From NCBI GenBank assembly GCA_017621055.1, contig JAGATX010000009.1, positions 88,805 to 152,804 of the forward strand: a stretch of 64,000 nucleotides of DNA. Reading direction: 5' to 3'. The number at the start of each line of letters is the position of its first letter. The stretch's first letter is position 1. The notes under the pieces were generated by a model. The model was not told where the DNA came from. It ran no database searches and saw only the letters and a program-made list of their open reading frames with translations. Source of the stretch: Muribaculaceae bacterium (GTDB taxonomy: Bacteria > Bacteroidota > Bacteroidia > Bacteroidales > Muribaculaceae). Both the position numbers and the translations under genes were made by a program. This document shows positions 25,574 through 35,205 of the stretch, piece by piece.

Positions 25574-25606
25574 AATACCGGGCGCTGTGTTGGAGCGCCC
25601 GGTATT
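25574..25606 (-). terminator. Strong terminator of candidate sRNA
   Basis: AATACCGGGCGCT (25574-25586), 7-nt loop, AGCGCCCGGTATT (25594-25606): a perfect 13-bp stem, followed on the minus strand by ATTTTTTTTC. On the plus strand no T run follows, so the direction is clear. Confidence 0.85.
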
Positions 25607-25633
25607 GGATAGAGTTTCGATGGTGATAGGTGT

Positions 25634-25670
25634 TTTTATAGATAAAGGTGTAAGATTGTTTTATAGATAA
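25634..25670. repeat. Direct repeat TTTTATAGATAA x2
   Basis: Identical 12-mers at 25634-25645 and 25659-25670, 25 bp apart, inside the candidate sRNA. They could be paired binding or base-pairing sites. Confidence 0.6.
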
Positions 25671-25699
25671 TTGCGCTGATTGAAAATCTTATTCGCTCA

Positions 25700-25730
25700 C
25701 AAAGTACGGAAATATATTTGAGGTGCGCAA
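25700..25730 (-). promoter_or_regulatory. Promoter of candidate sRNA
   Basis: Minus strand: TTG (25730-25728), 20 bp, GTACTTTG (25707-25700). Only the TA of TAnnTTTG is off consensus. Confidence 0.45.
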
Positions 25731-25882
25731 TAGGTGCTATTTACTGAAAATCAGCTCCGAGAAGCTAATTAATGCAATATCAGGCTTATAGGCTGTTTCT
25801 GTTTTAAGGAATAGAAACATAAATAAGGAATTATTATAATCTGAAAACATTATTTCAGAAATCTAATGTGCTTTATAGCGAA

Positions 25883-25917
25883 AAAAGTCACGTCTGCTCT
25901 GAGCGGACGTGGCTTTT
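25883..25917 (-). terminator. Terminator of the gal operon
   Basis: On the minus strand AAAAGCCACGTCCGCTC pairs with GAGCAGACGTGACTTTT with two mismatches, followed by TT. It lies about 50 bp after the galM stop. Confidence 0.75.
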
Positions 25918-25968
25918 GATATGGTTTGTTGCCGGGCCGTAATGCCGGTCGGCAGGATTTCAAGAAAT

Positions 25969-27015
25969 TCAATCGATACCGAGGGCGAAGAATATGTTGC
26001 GTACATATTTTTCGCCGGGGCGGAGCACAGCCGAGGGGAATTCGGGCTGATTGGGAGCGTCGGGGTAGTTCTGGCACTCTATGGCGACGGCGGCATAATC
26101 GTTGAAGACCTCGCCATGCTTACCGGCGGGACAGCCGGTGAGCCAGTTGCCGGTGTAGACCTGCACGGCGGGCTGGTCGGTGCTGACGGTGAGTGTGCGT
26201 CCGCTGATGTCATCGTGCAGACGTGCTGCCACGTGCATTTTGCCATCGTCGGCGCCGTCGATGACCCAGCAGTTGTCGTAACCTTTACCATAGAGTAGAG
26301 CGGGGAAGTCGGCCTTGATGTCGCGTCCGATCTTTTTGGCAGTGGTGAAGTCCATCGGCGTGTCGGTCACGGCGTCGAGGGCGCCGGTGGGCACCAGGTC
26401 GGGGTCGGTGGGCAGGTAGCGCGATGCGGGGAGCCACAGCAGATGGTCGAGCACGCTGTCGGTGTCGAAGCCGCCGAGGTGCCAATAAGCGTGGTTGGTG
26501 AGATTGAGCACGGTAGCCTTGTCTGTCACAGCTTCGAGGCGGAGACTCAGCACATTGTCGTCGCTCCAGTGATAGGTGGCGCGGACGGTGAGAGTTCCGG
26601 GGAAACCGCATTCGCCGTCGGCCGAAGTGTATGCGAAGACCACAGTGTTGTCGTGCGTCTGTTCGAGTGTCCAGTTTCGGTTGTGGAACCCTTCGGGCCC
26701 GCTGTGGCAGGTGTTCGGGCCGTTGTTAATCGGCAGGTGGTATTCCACGCCGTCGAGGGTGAAGGTGCCGCGGGCTATGCGGTTGGCGTACCGGCCGGGA
26801 ATTTTGCCGGCGGCGGGACCGTCGCCGAAATAGTCGGCCACATCGGCATAACCGAGTACCACGTCGGCCATTTCGCCGTTTCGGTCGGGCACGCAGAGAG
26901 AGCGCACGCCGGCGCCGGCGCTGATGAGCTGCACCGATGCTCCGGAGGCGTTGAAAACGGTCACTGTCGTCACTCTTCCGCGCGGGGTGTCGTATTCCAG
27001 AATTTCGTCGATCAT
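25969..27015 (-). CDS. galM: Galactose mutarotase (aldose 1-epimerase)
   Basis: 348 residues. It interconverts alpha and beta galactose so that GalK can use the sugar. Family blocks: GKIPGRYANRIARGTF, the catalytic His in LTNHAYWHLGG, and the catalytic Glu in VAIECQNYPDAPNQPEFPS. No signal peptide, so cytoplasmic. The start overlaps the galE stop (ATGA), and the gene is last in the gal operon. Confidence 0.95.
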   Translation of the reverse strand: MIDEILEYDTPRGRVTTVTVFNASGASVQLISAGAGVRSLCVPDRNGEMADVVLGYADVADYFGDGPAAGKIPGRYANRIARGTFTLDGVEYHLPINNGPNTCHSGPEGFHNRNWTLEQTHDNTVVFAYTSADGECGFPGTLTVRATYHWSDDNVLSLRLEAVTDKATVLNLTNHAYWHLGGFDTDSVLDHLLWLPASRYLPTDPDLVPTGALDAVTDTPMDFTTAKKIGRDIKADFPALLYGKGYDNCWVIDGADDGKMHVAARLHDDISGRTLTVSTDQPAVQVYTGNWLTGCPAGKHGEVFNDYAAVAIECQNYPDAPNQPEFPSAVLRPGEKYVRNIFFALGID

Positions 27016-28040
27016 TTCTTATGCAGGTTTTGTTCCCAGGCCCATGCGGCGCGGAGAGTGTCGTCGAGGTCGCGTTCGGCCTTCCAGCCCAGTTTCTCGT
27101 TGGCGAGGGTGGTGTCGGCCCATACTGCGGGGACGTCGCCGGCGCGGCGACCCACTATCTTGTGTGGGACCTTCACGCCGTTCGCCTTCTCGAAGCGTGT
27201 CACCAGTTCGAGCACCGATACGGGCTTGCCGGTGCCGACATTGAAAATCTCGTATTTTGTTTCCATTTTACCGGATACCATGCGGTCCACGGCGGCGACG
27301 TGAGCTTTGGCGAGGTCTACGATGTCGATATAGTCGCGCAGGCAGGTGCCGTCGGGTGTGTTATAGTCGTTGCCGAAAATGCTGAGGCATTCGCGGATGC
27401 CGGCGGCAGTCTGGGTGATGAAGGGAACGAGGTTGTTGGGCACGCCGCGGGGCAGCTCTCCTATGAGAGCCGAGGGGTGTGCGCCGATAGGGTTGAAATA
27501 GCGGAGTGCTATGCCGTAGAAGCCGGGGTATGCCTTGCAGCAGTCGCGCAGGATATCCTCGGCAATCTGCTTGGTGTTGCCGTATGGCGAAGTAGCTTCC
27601 TGGCGCGGGGTCTGCTCGGTGACGGGGAGGGTTTCTGCGTCGCCGTACACAGTTGCCGATGACGAGAACAGCACGTTGGGGCGTTTGAACTCCTTCATCA
27701 GCTTGAGGATATTCATGTAGGATACCAGGTTGTTGCGGTAGTATTTGAGAGGGTCCGCCACGCTCTCGCCCACGGCTTTGTAAGCGGCGAAGTGTATCAC
27801 CGTATCGAACTGATGGCGTTCGAAGACGCCGCGAAGGGCTTTTTCATCGCATGTATCGACTTCCTCGAAGGTTACTTTGCGACCGAGAATTTTCTCGACG
27901 CCCTCAACGGCCGAGGGCCCGGAATTCGAGAAATTGTCGATCATCACTACATCGTACCCGGCCTCGACGAGAGCCACCGTGGTGTGGGTGCCGATAAAAC
28001 CGGCGCCGCCGGATACGAGGACTGTTCCTTTTTTACTCAT
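27012..28040 (-). CDS. galE: UDP-glucose 4-epimerase
   Basis: 342 residues, short-chain dehydrogenase fold. It interconverts UDP-galactose and UDP-glucose using bound NAD. N-terminal VSGGAGFIGTHTTVAL binds NAD; the catalytic Ser/Tyr/Lys are in FSSSATVYGD and SPYGNTKQIAEDIL. The extended C-terminal block FNVGTGKPVSVLELV is present. A duplicated TATAAGAAATATAAG lies in the 63-bp gap from galK. Confidence 0.96.
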   Translation of the reverse strand: MSKKGTVLVSGGAGFIGTHTTVALVEAGYDVVMIDNFSNSGPSAVEGVEKILGRKVTFEEVDTCDEKALRGVFERHQFDTVIHFAAYKAVGESVADPLKYYRNNLVSYMNILKLMKEFKRPNVLFSSSATVYGDAETLPVTEQTPRQEATSPYGNTKQIAEDILRDCCKAYPGFYGIALRYFNPIGAHPSALIGELPRGVPNNLVPFITQTAAGIRECLSIFGNDYNTPDGTCLRDYIDIVDLAKAHVAAVDRMVSGKMETKYEIFNVGTGKPVSVLELVTRFEKANGVKVPHKIVGRRAGDVPAVWADTTLANEKLGWKAERDLDDTLRAAWAWEQNLHKK

Positions 28041-28071
28041 TATAAGAAATATAAGTTATAAGAAATATAAG
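28041..28071. repeat. Tandem TATAAGAAATATAAG repeat
   Basis: Two copies, 28041-28055 and 28057-28071, in the galK-galE spacer directly before the galE start. Possibly a duplicated translation-enhancing AT-rich leader. Confidence 0.6.
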
Positions 28072-28103
28072 ACAGAAATTCGGAATTCATGAACTTTGGT
28101 AGG

Positions 28104-29243
28104 TCATTCCACGCGGCGGGCGCCGTCGGATATGATCACCTCGTAGATTTTTGGTTCGTGGCCGTAGCGGGCTTTGAAATCGGCTCGTGCGCGTGCGGTG
28201 AATTCGGGCAGCAGCTCGTTCTTCACCAGATTGATGGTGCAACCGCCGAAGCCGCCGCCCATAATGCGCGAGCCTGTCACGCCGCAGTCGCGGGCGAGGT
28301 CGTTGAGAAAGTCGAGTTCCTCGCAGCTCACCTCGTAGTCCTTGCTGAGGCCGCGGTGGGTTTCGTACATGCAGCGTCCTACGGTGTCGTAGTCGCCGGC
28401 GACGAGGGCGTCGCAGACATCGAGCACGCGCTGTTTTTCCTCGATCACGTATTTTGCGCGGAAATAGTCTTCGGCTGTGATATCGGTGCGGATGGCGTCG
28501 AGATCCTCCATTGTGGCGTCGCGCAGGGTGTCAATGCCCAGACGCTTGGCCACGCGCTCGCACGATTGGCGCCGTTTGTTGTATGGGGAGTCTGCCAGCT
28601 CGTGTTTCACTGCCGAGTCGACGAGAACCAGCGAGTATCCTTCGGGATGGAAGGGGAAGTACTCATACTCCATAGAGCGGCAGTCCAGACGCATGAGGTG
28701 GTCTTTTTTGCCGAAAACGGAGGCGAACTGGTCCATGATGCCGCAGTTCACGCCGCAGTAGTTGTGTTCGGTGCTCTGGCCTATGCGGGCAAGCTCGAAT
28801 TTATCGATGGAGTTGTCGTTGAAGAGGTCGTTGAGGGCGAATGCGAAACACGATTCGAGGGCTGCCGAGGAGCTCAGGCCTGCGCCAAGAGGCACATTTC
28901 CGGCAAAGACTGCGTCGAATCCTTCGACCTTGCCGCCGCGCTTGATAACTTCGCGACATACGCCGAAGATATATCGCGCCCAGCTCTGCGAGGGAGCGTC
29001 GGCCTCGGTGAGCCCGAATTCAGCGTAGTCATCGATATCTATGGAGTATACGCGCACGCGGTCGGTGCCGTTGGGGCGGATGTCGGCCATTATGACCTTG
29101 TCTATGGCGCCGGGGAAGACGAAACCGCCGTTATAGTCTGTGTGTTCGCCGATGAGGTTTATACGTCCGGCCGAAGCGTAGAGGGTGCCTTTTTCGCCAA
29201 AACGCTCGGCGAATGTTTTCTCGATTGTTTCTTTGAGTTCCAT
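28104..29243 (-). CDS. galK: Galactokinase
   Basis: 379 residues, GHMP kinase. It phosphorylates galactose at C1 with ATP. GRINLIGEHTDYNGG is the galactose-binding signature, NVPLGAGLSSSAALE the ATP loop, and MGGGFGGCTINLV the third GHMP motif. It lies 19 bp downstream of the beta-galactosidase gene on the minus strand, giving the order GH2-galK-galE-galM. Confidence 0.96.
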   Translation of the reverse strand: MELKETIEKTFAERFGEKGTLYASAGRINLIGEHTDYNGGFVFPGAIDKVIMADIRPNGTDRVRVYSIDIDDYAEFGLTEADAPSQSWARYIFGVCREVIKRGGKVEGFDAVFAGNVPLGAGLSSSAALESCFAFALNDLFNDNSIDKFELARIGQSTEHNYCGVNCGIMDQFASVFGKKDHLMRLDCRSMEYEYFPFHPEGYSLVLVDSAVKHELADSPYNKRRQSCERVAKRLGIDTLRDATMEDLDAIRTDITAEDYFRAKYVIEEKQRVLDVCDALVAGDYDTVGRCMYETHRGLSKDYEVSCEELDFLNDLARDCGVTGSRIMGGGFGGCTINLVKNELLPEFTARARADFKARYGHEPKIYEVIISDGARRVE

Positions 29244-29262
29244 GATTGAGATTGTTTAAGGA

Positions 29263-31707
29263 TTAACGAACAGTTACCGAAGCCTCGCCGGCGCGCAGGC
29301 CGGGCGCCGAGGCGCGAAGGGTCAGGGTGCCGGGCTGTGTGGCCGAGCGTGCTATTGCGGTTGCTGCGCCGCTGAAGAGCTTCATGCGCGGCTCCTGGAA
29401 TGACATAGTGCAGGTGGGGTCGCCGTTAGCCGTGGCCTCGAACGTACCGGCTCCCGACACGCGGAAATTCACGAGGGGCTCGGCGGTAGGCACGGGGTTG
29501 CCGTCGCGGTCCTCGGCGGTGATGGTGAAGTATACGAGTTCGTCGCCATCGGCGGCGATTTCGGTTCGGGAGGGTGTGACAACCAGCCGATAGGGTCGGC
29601 CGGCGGTACGCACTTTATTTTCGGCGGCGGCGTTGCCGTCGGCATCGTAGGCCACCACGCGCAGTTCGCCGGGCTGATAGCGCACGTCGTTCCACATCAG
29701 GCGGTAGCGGTTATACAATGTGGAGTCGTTTTTCTCGCGCATACCCTGACTAACGCCGTTTACAAAGAGTTCGGCTTTGGGGAAGTTTGTGTAGACAAAC
29801 ACCGGGGTGACTTCTCCCTCGCGTCCGGGCCATGTCCAGTGGGGGAGTACATGCAGGGTGGTGTCGGTGGTGTTCCACTGCGACCGGTAGAGGTAGTACC
29901 GGTCCTTAGGCAGGGATGCCAGGTCGACGATGCCGAACACGGAGCTGTGGCTGGGCCATGCGTCGGTGTCATATGGCGACGGTTCGCCAAGATAATCGAA
30001 ACCGGTCCATACGAACTGGCCTATCATCCAGGGCAGGTCGTCGTCGGCGGCAAAATCAAGGTCGGGAGTGTTGCTCCATGAGCACGACTCGTTGTCATAG
30101 CTGTTGCTCTGGTTGTCGGGATGGAGGGCAACCAGGCGGTAGTCTGGCGATAGCACGAGCGGGAAGTGGTATTTACCACGCGAGCTTACCGTCGAGGCCG
30201 TTTCGGAGCCGAGCACCAGGTGCTGGGGCAGGCGGTTGTATGCCTCGTTGTAGAATTGGGGTTTGTAGTTGAATCCGGGTATGTCCAGGGCGGTGGCGAA
30301 GCCGTTGTCGAGTACGGCGCCTATCTGGTCCATTCCGCAGGTGACGGGGCGTGTGGGGTCGAGGCGGTGCACCAGATCCTGAAGCATGACGAGTTCACCC
30401 ATGCCGGGATCGCCCCACTGGCTGGGCACCTCGTTGCCTATGCTCCACATCACCACCGAGGGGTTGTTGCGGTAGTGCTCCACCATGTCGGTGACGTCGC
30501 GCTCGGCCCAGTCGGCAAAGACGGCGCCATAGCCGTTGGGCGATTTAGGGCGGAAGCCCCAGTCGTCGAAGGGCTCTATCATAAGCATTATGCCCATGCT
30601 GTCGCAAAGTTCCACCACTTCGGGAGCGGGCATGTTGTGGGAAGTGCGTACGGCGTTGACTCCCATGTCTTTGAGAATTTCGAGCTGATGGCGCACTGCC
30701 GAGCGGTTCACGGCGGCGCCGAGCGGCCCGAGGTCGTGGTGCATGCACACGCCGCGGAACTTGGTAACCTCGCCGTTGAGAAGGAAGCCGCGCTCGGGCA
30801 CATAGGCGAGGGTGCGGATGCCGAAGGGCGTGTCGTAGGTGTCGACCGCTCTGCCGTCCATGCTAAGCGTGGTGGTGGCGGTGTATAGCAGGGGTGAGGT
30901 GGTGCTCCACAGCTGCGGATCCGGAACGATGAAATTCTGTGTGAATTCCTGACCGCGGGCGCAGTAAGTGCTGCTGTCGCGTGCCACTTCGCGGCCGTCG
31001 GGTGCGGTTATCACCGTTGTCACACCCACATTGGAGCGGTCGGCAGCTCCTTCTATTTTCATCTGCAGGCGCACCGAAGCATAGTCGGCGTTTACGTCAG
31101 GAGTGGCGACATATGTGCCCCACACGGGAATGTGGACTTTCGAGGTGGTTATCAGATGGACGTTACGGTACAACCCTGCACCGGGGTACCAGCGCGACTG
31201 CTGTTCCTTGTTTTCGAGGCGGACTTCCAGGAGGTTTTCGCCAGGATGGATGTATTGCGGGGGCAGCGCGGCATGGAAGGAGGCATAACCGTAAGGACGT
31301 TCGGCGATTTTGTGGCCGTTGATGAAAACCTGCGCGTTGCTCATGGCGCCGTCGAACAGCAGCGAGAAGGCACGCCCGGCGGTGTCGGGCAGCTCTATGG
31401 TTCGGCGGTAGTAGCCCTTGCCGATGAAAGGGAGGCCGCCGGTGCGGCCGGTCTTCAATGTTGCCGCCGTTTCGCCGTTTTGCTCCACGGCCACGGTCTG
31501 CAGGTCGTTATGAATGTCGAAAGGTCCGTATATCGCCCAGTCGTGAGGCACGCGTACAGACCGCAGCGTGGCGCTGTCGGCACCGCTGCCGCCGGCAAAC
31601 TGCCAGCCGTCGGTGAGGGTGGCCTCGGCGCGGTCGGCCGCAAAGACCGCGCCGCTAAGCATGCTGCTAAGTAAAAGGGGAAGGATTACTTTGAATTTCA
31701 GAGTCAT
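29263..31707 (-). CDS. GH2 beta-galactosidase, exported
   Basis: 814 residues from the ATG at 31707; an in-frame TTG at 31713 is the alternative. The signal peptide is about 1-24 (SSMLSGAVFAAD). The order is sugar-binding beta-sandwich (VRVPHDWAIYGPF; RWYPGAGLYRNV), Ig-like domain, then a TIM barrel with acid/base Glu in MWSIGNEVPSQWG and nucleophile Glu in VLGSETASTVSSRG. A DUF4982-like domain (VFVYTNFPKAELFVNG) and a C-terminal invasin/Ig-like domain (FTITAEDRDGNPVPTAE) follow. Periplasmic release of galactose from beta-galactosides is expected, and the following genes run the Leloir pathway. Exact substrate unknown. A TATCTTTG -7 element lies 25 bp upstream. Confidence 0.93.
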   Translation of the reverse strand: MTLKFKVILPLLLSSMLSGAVFAADRAEATLTDGWQFAGGSGADSATLRSVRVPHDWAIYGPFDIHNDLQTVAVEQNGETAATLKTGRTGGLPFIGKGYYRRTIELPDTAGRAFSLLFDGAMSNAQVFINGHKIAERPYGYASFHAALPPQYIHPGENLLEVRLENKEQQSRWYPGAGLYRNVHLITTSKVHIPVWGTYVATPDVNADYASVRLQMKIEGAADRSNVGVTTVITAPDGREVARDSSTYCARGQEFTQNFIVPDPQLWSTTSPLLYTATTTLSMDGRAVDTYDTPFGIRTLAYVPERGFLLNGEVTKFRGVCMHHDLGPLGAAVNRSAVRHQLEILKDMGVNAVRTSHNMPAPEVVELCDSMGIMLMIEPFDDWGFRPKSPNGYGAVFADWAERDVTDMVEHYRNNPSVVMWSIGNEVPSQWGDPGMGELVMLQDLVHRLDPTRPVTCGMDQIGAVLDNGFATALDIPGFNYKPQFYNEAYNRLPQHLVLGSETASTVSSRGKYHFPLVLSPDYRLVALHPDNQSNSYDNESCSWSNTPDLDFAADDDLPWMIGQFVWTGFDYLGEPSPYDTDAWPSHSSVFGIVDLASLPKDRYYLYRSQWNTTDTTLHVLPHWTWPGREGEVTPVFVYTNFPKAELFVNGVSQGMREKNDSTLYNRYRLMWNDVRYQPGELRVVAYDADGNAAAENKVRTAGRPYRLVVTPSRTEIAADGDELVYFTITAEDRDGNPVPTAEPLVNFRVSGAGTFEATANGDPTCTMSFQEPRMKLFSGAATAIARSATQPGTLTLRASAPGLRAGEASVTVR

Positions 31708-31731
31708 GTCCAATGTTGAGTTATGATTTTA

Positions 31732-31739
31732 CAAAGATA
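31732..31739 (-). promoter_or_regulatory. Candidate gal operon promoter -7 element
   Basis: TATCTTTG on the minus strand, 25 bp upstream of the GH2 start. There is no TTG at standard spacing. The rest of the 219-bp divergent region to clpB is AT-rich without another clear signal. Confidence 0.5.
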
Positions 31740-31926
31740 GTGCATTTCCGTGTATTTAGAGTGGTGTTCGGCGCCGAATTAAGAATAATTATTGTTTGTA
31801 TTTGGCAAGGTTTTTGCAAAACTATATCAGATTAAAGATTGTTAGAAAATTGAAATGTGGCATAGCGGAGCGGGAGAGATTCTGCTCCACCCGCTGACAG
31901 GAAAATAACGATAAATAAATAATATT

Positions 31927-34521
31927 ATGAATTTCAACAAGTTCACCATCAAATCGCAGGAGGCCGTCCAGAAAGCCGTAGAGCTTACGCGAGCTGCGGG
32001 TGCGCAGGCCGTAGAGCCGGTGTGCCTGCTGTCGGGCGTCATGACCGAGGGCGAGAGTGTGGTAAAATTCATTTTTCAGAAAATAGGTGCCAATACGGCA
32101 GTGATAGAGCGTCAGACAGAGGCCGCCATCGCCGCATTGCCTCGGGTGAGCGGCGGCGAGCCATATCTTAGCCGGAGCGCCAACGATGTGCTGCAGAAGG
32201 CCCTGGACATCGCCGGCAAGCAGGGCGACGAGTATGTGGCACTGGAAGCCATCCTCATGGCCCTCTTCGAAGTCAATTCGCCGGCGAGCACCATTCTCAA
32301 GGATGCCGGCGTAGGGTCGCGCGAGCTTAAGGCAGCCATCGAGGAGATGCGCAAAGGCCGCAAAGTCAACGATGCCGGCGCCGAGGAGACATACAATGCC
32401 CTTAGCAAGTATGCCATCAATCTCAACGAGCGAGCTCGTGCCGGCAAACTCGACCCTGTTATAGGTCGCGACGAAGAAATACGACGTGTGCTTCAGATTC
32501 TCAGCCGCCGAACCAAGAACAACCCCATGCTCATCGGCGAGCCGGGCACCGGCAAGACCGCCATTGCCGAAGGTCTCGCCCATCGTATTGTGCGCGGAGA
32601 TGTTCCCGAAAATCTGCGCACCAAGCAGATTTTCAGCCTCGACATGGGTGCCCTCGTTGCCGGCGCGAAGTACAAGGGCGAGTTTGAGGAGCGTCTCAAA
32701 GCCATTGTCAACGAGGTCACCGAGGCCGATGGCGAGATAATACTGTTCATAGATGAAATCCACACCCTTGTAGGCGCCGGTAAAGGCGAGGGCGCCATGG
32801 ATGCCGCCAACATCCTCAAACCGGCGCTGGCACGCGGCGAACTTCGCAGCATCGGCGCCACCACCCTCGACGAATACCAGAAATATTTCGAGAAAGACAA
32901 GGCTCTGGAGCGCCGTTTCCAGAAAGTGATGGTCAACGAGCCGGACGAGACCAGCGCCATCGCCATCCTGCGAGGTCTTAAGGAACGCTACGAGAACCAC
33001 CACAAAGTCCGCATCCGCGACGAGGCTATCATCGCCGCCGTTCAGCTGAGCGAACGTTATATCACCGACCGTTTTCTGCCCGACAAGGCCATCGACCTTA
33101 TCGACGAGGCCGCTTCAAAGCTCAAACTCGAAATCGACTCCGTTCCTCAGGCTCTCGACGACATCACCCGCCGCATAGCTCAGAAAGAGATAGAGCGCGA
33201 GGCCATCAAGCGCGAGAATATGCCCGAACGCCTCAAGGAAATAGAGCGCGACATAGCCTCCATGCGCGAGGAAGAAAAGGAATATGCCTCGAAATGGCGC
33301 GCCGAGCGTGAACTAATCGAGAAAATCCAGCAGAACAAGATAGATATCGAGCAGCTTGGTTTCGAGGCCGAGCGTGCCGAGCGAGAGGGCAACTATGCCC
33401 GTGTGGCCGAGATACGCTATTCGCTCATCGGCGCGAAGGAAAAGGAGAACGAAACCATTCAGACGCAGTTGCGCGCCATGCAGGGCGAGAAAGCCCTGAT
33501 CAAGGAGGAAGTCGACGCCGACGATATCGCCGATGTGGTATCGCGCTGGACCGGCATACCCGTCAACAAGATGCTGCAGAGCGAGAAAGAGAAACTGCTG
33601 CACCTCGAGGCCGAACTGCACTCGCGCGTTGTGGGTCAGGAAGAGGCCATCAGCGCCGTTGCCGACGCTGTGCGCCGCTCGCGTGCCGGCCTTAACGACC
33701 CCCGCCGTCCCATAGGCTCTTTCATCTTCCTGGGCACCACAGGCACGGGCAAGACAGAGCTTGCCAAGGCTCTGGCGGAATACCTCTTCGATGACGAGAA
33801 CATGATGACGCGAATCGACATGAGCGAGTATCAGGAGAAGCACTCCGTGAGCCGCCTTGTCGGAGCGCCTCCGGGATACGTGGGTTACGACGAGGGCGGT
33901 CAGCTCACAGAGGCCGTTCGACGCAAACCCTACTCGGTGGTGCTTTTCGATGAAATCGAGAAGGCACACCCCGACGTGTTCAACATCCTGCTGCAGGTGC
34001 TCGACGACGGCCGTCTCACCGACAACAAGGGCCGCAACGTCAACTTCAAGAACACGATAATAATAATGACCTCCAATATGGGGTCGCCGCTGATACGCGA
34101 GAATTTCGCAAAGATCACCGACGAGAACCGCGTGGAGACAATCGAGAAAACCAAGACGGCGGTGCTGGACATGCTCAAGCAGACCATACGCCCCGAATTC
34201 CTCAACCGTATCGACGAGATAATAATGTTCACGCCCCTCAACCGCGTGGAAATCGAGGAGATAGTGGGCCTGCAGATAGCCTCCGTGCAGCGCATGCTCC
34301 GAACCAGCTCGGGCATAGAGCTCAATGTCACTCCGGCGGCGATATCATTCCTCGCCGAAGAGGGCTTCGACCCCGAATTCGGCGCGCGTCCCGTCAAGCG
34401 TGCCATCCATCGTCTGGTGCTCAACCAGTTGTCGAAAGACATCCTCGGTGGAACTGTCGACCGCACCCATCCCATCACAATCGATGCCGGCGATGATGGC
34501 CTTGTGTTTAAAAATGCTTAA
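31927..34521 (+). CDS. clpB: ATP-dependent disaggregase ClpB
   Basis: 864 residues, full length. The hexameric chaperone extracts polypeptides from aggregates with DnaK. In order: Clp N-domain repeats (about 1-145); first AAA+ module ([24 protein letters not shown]); the coiled-coil middle domain of about 400-530 (rich in Glu, Lys, Arg), which separates ClpB from ClpA/C; second AAA+ module ([30 protein letters not shown]); C-terminal D2 small domain. The leader has a GGAGC/GCTCC hairpin (about 31867-31889) but I see no CIRCE-like operator. Confidence 0.97.
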   Translation: MNFNKFTIKSQEAVQKAVELTRAAGAQAVEPVCLLSGVMTEGESVVKFIFQKIGANTAVIERQTEAAIAALPRVSGGEPYLSRSANDVLQKALDIAGKQGDEYVALEAILMALFEVNSPASTILKDAGVGSRELKAAIEEMRKGRKVNDAGAEETYNALSKYAINLNERARAGKLDPVIGRDEEIRRVLQILSRRTKNNPMLIGEPGTGKTAIAEGLAHRIVRGDVPENLRTKQIFSLDMGALVAGAKYKGEFEERLKAIVNEVTEADGEIILFIDEIHTLVGAGKGEGAMDAANILKPALARGELRSIGATTLDEYQKYFEKDKALERRFQKVMVNEPDETSAIAILRGLKERYENHHKVRIRDEAIIAAVQLSERYITDRFLPDKAIDLIDEAASKLKLEIDSVPQALDDITRRIAQKEIEREAIKRENMPERLKEIERDIASMREEEKEYASKWRAERELIEKIQQNKIDIEQLGFEAERAEREGNYARVAEIRYSLIGAKEKENETIQTQLRAMQGEKALIKEEVDADDIADVVSRWTGIPVNKMLQSEKEKLLHLEAELHSRVVGQEEAISAVADAVRRSRAGLNDPRRPIGSFIFLGTTGTGKTELAKALAEYLFDDENMMTRIDMSEYQEKHSVSRLVGAPPGYVGYDEGGQLTEAVRRKPYSVVLFDEIEKAHPDVFNILLQVLDDGRLTDNKGRNVNFKNTIIIMTSNMGSPLIRENFAKITDENRVETIEKTKTAVLDMLKQTIRPEFLNRIDEIIMFTPLNRVEIEEIVGLQIASVQRMLRTSSGIELNVTPAAISFLAEEGFDPEFGARPVKRAIHRLVLNQLSKDILGGTVDRTHPITIDAGDDGLVFKNA

Positions 34522-34550
34522 CGTTCAATTATTTACATAAAAGAGAATTT

Positions 34551-35051
34551 ATGAAAACCAGAATTCAAGCACACAAGTTCAGATTTCTGCCTCTGCTGGC
34601 AGCCATGCTGATGCTGCTGCCTCTGACGGCGTGCCACGACGATGACGACGATCTGCCGCGCGTGGACTTCGACCTTGCCATCTCCGGCGCCACATATGCC
34701 GATGGCGTGATATATGTGGTTCAGGGCGACACCCTCGAGATAGAGAGCATCACCGTGGTCAACCTCGAGCAGGGGAAGAATGCGGCCATTACCGCCGCTA
34801 CCTACTACTGGGACGGCTACTGCCTGGGGTCCACTGTTCAGCCGCCCTACGGCTTCGAGATTATCACCGATGAGCAGACGCCCGTGGGCCGTCATTCGCT
34901 GGAAATCACCTCGCCGCTGCTCGCCGAGGGCAAGGCCCTCGCCACCGCCGTGCTCGTTTATCCGGTTCAGGTCGTTGCCGACGAGGCCGATCTGCCCGGT
35001 ACGGGAACGACAACCTTCCGCGGCAATGCCGCTCTGAATACCGGAAAATGA
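34551..35051 (+). CDS. Unassigned lipoprotein
   Basis: 166 residues. The signal peptide ends in a lipobox (LMLLPLTACHDDDDD, cysteine near 28), and the acidic stretch right after the cysteine is common in surface-exposed Bacteroidetes lipoproteins. The mature part looks like a single beta-sandwich (IYVVQGDTLEIESITVVN, AITAATYYWDGYCLG, GRHSLEITSPL). No family recognised. It starts 29 bp after clpB and ends at a strong terminator, so it may be read from clpB, which would make it stress-induced; that is inference. Confidence 0.8.
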   Translation: MKTRIQAHKFRFLPLLAAMLMLLPLTACHDDDDDLPRVDFDLAISGATYADGVIYVVQGDTLEIESITVVNLEQGKNAAITAATYYWDGYCLGSTVQPPYGFEIITDEQTPVGRHSLEITSPLLAEGKALATAVLVYPVQVVADEADLPGTGTTTFRGNAALNTGK

Positions 35052-35075
35052 AATAGCGACCTCCTTTTATAACGG

Positions 35076-35117
35076 ATCCCGGCGGCTTTCCCTGTGAAGG
35101 CCGTCGGGATTTTTTTT
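35076..35117 (+). terminator. Terminator after clpB-lipoprotein
   Basis: ATCCCGGCGGC pairs with GCCGTCGGGAT (one mismatch), followed by eight T residues. Confidence 0.85.
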
Positions 35118-35193
35118 GCACGTGATTGCTGTTTTTTAACATTTCAGGGGACGCGCCGCCGCAAAAAAAAGTGGAGCGACGCCCGAAAATGCT

Positions 35194-35201
35194 TAACTTT
35201 G
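35194..35201 (+). promoter_or_regulatory. -7 element immediately before AGCS symporter start
   Basis: TAACTTTG ends only 4 bp before the ATG at 35206. If used, the mRNA would begin at or next to the start codon. No -33 TTG at standard spacing. Confidence 0.5.
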
Positions 35202-35205
35202 CAAA

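Larger units (their letters stand above)
25563..25695 (-). ncRNA. Candidate small RNA, about 130 nt
   Basis: On the minus strand a near-consensus promoter (TTG, 20 bp, GTACTTTG) is followed about 90 nt later by a very strong intrinsic terminator. No open frame of note lies between. The gal operon upstream already has its own terminator, so this second terminator implies a separate transcript. The body is AT-rich and carries TTATCTATAAAA twice. No similarity to a known RNA family recognised; expression is unproven. Confidence 0.5.
25462..25968. other. Intergenic region with candidate sRNA and terminators
   Basis: 506 bp without a protein gene. It contains a candidate small RNA on the minus strand (25563-25695) and the gal operon terminator (25883-25917). 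The AT-rich stretch between them (25731-25880) has two small hairpins, TCTGAAA/TTTCAGA (25840-25859) and GTTTCT/AGAAAC, but nothing I can assign. Confidence 0.6.

Noticed and set aside
28089-29249. 386-codon plus-strand frame opposite galK
   Set aside because: galK has all three GHMP motifs; the plus-strand product has none.
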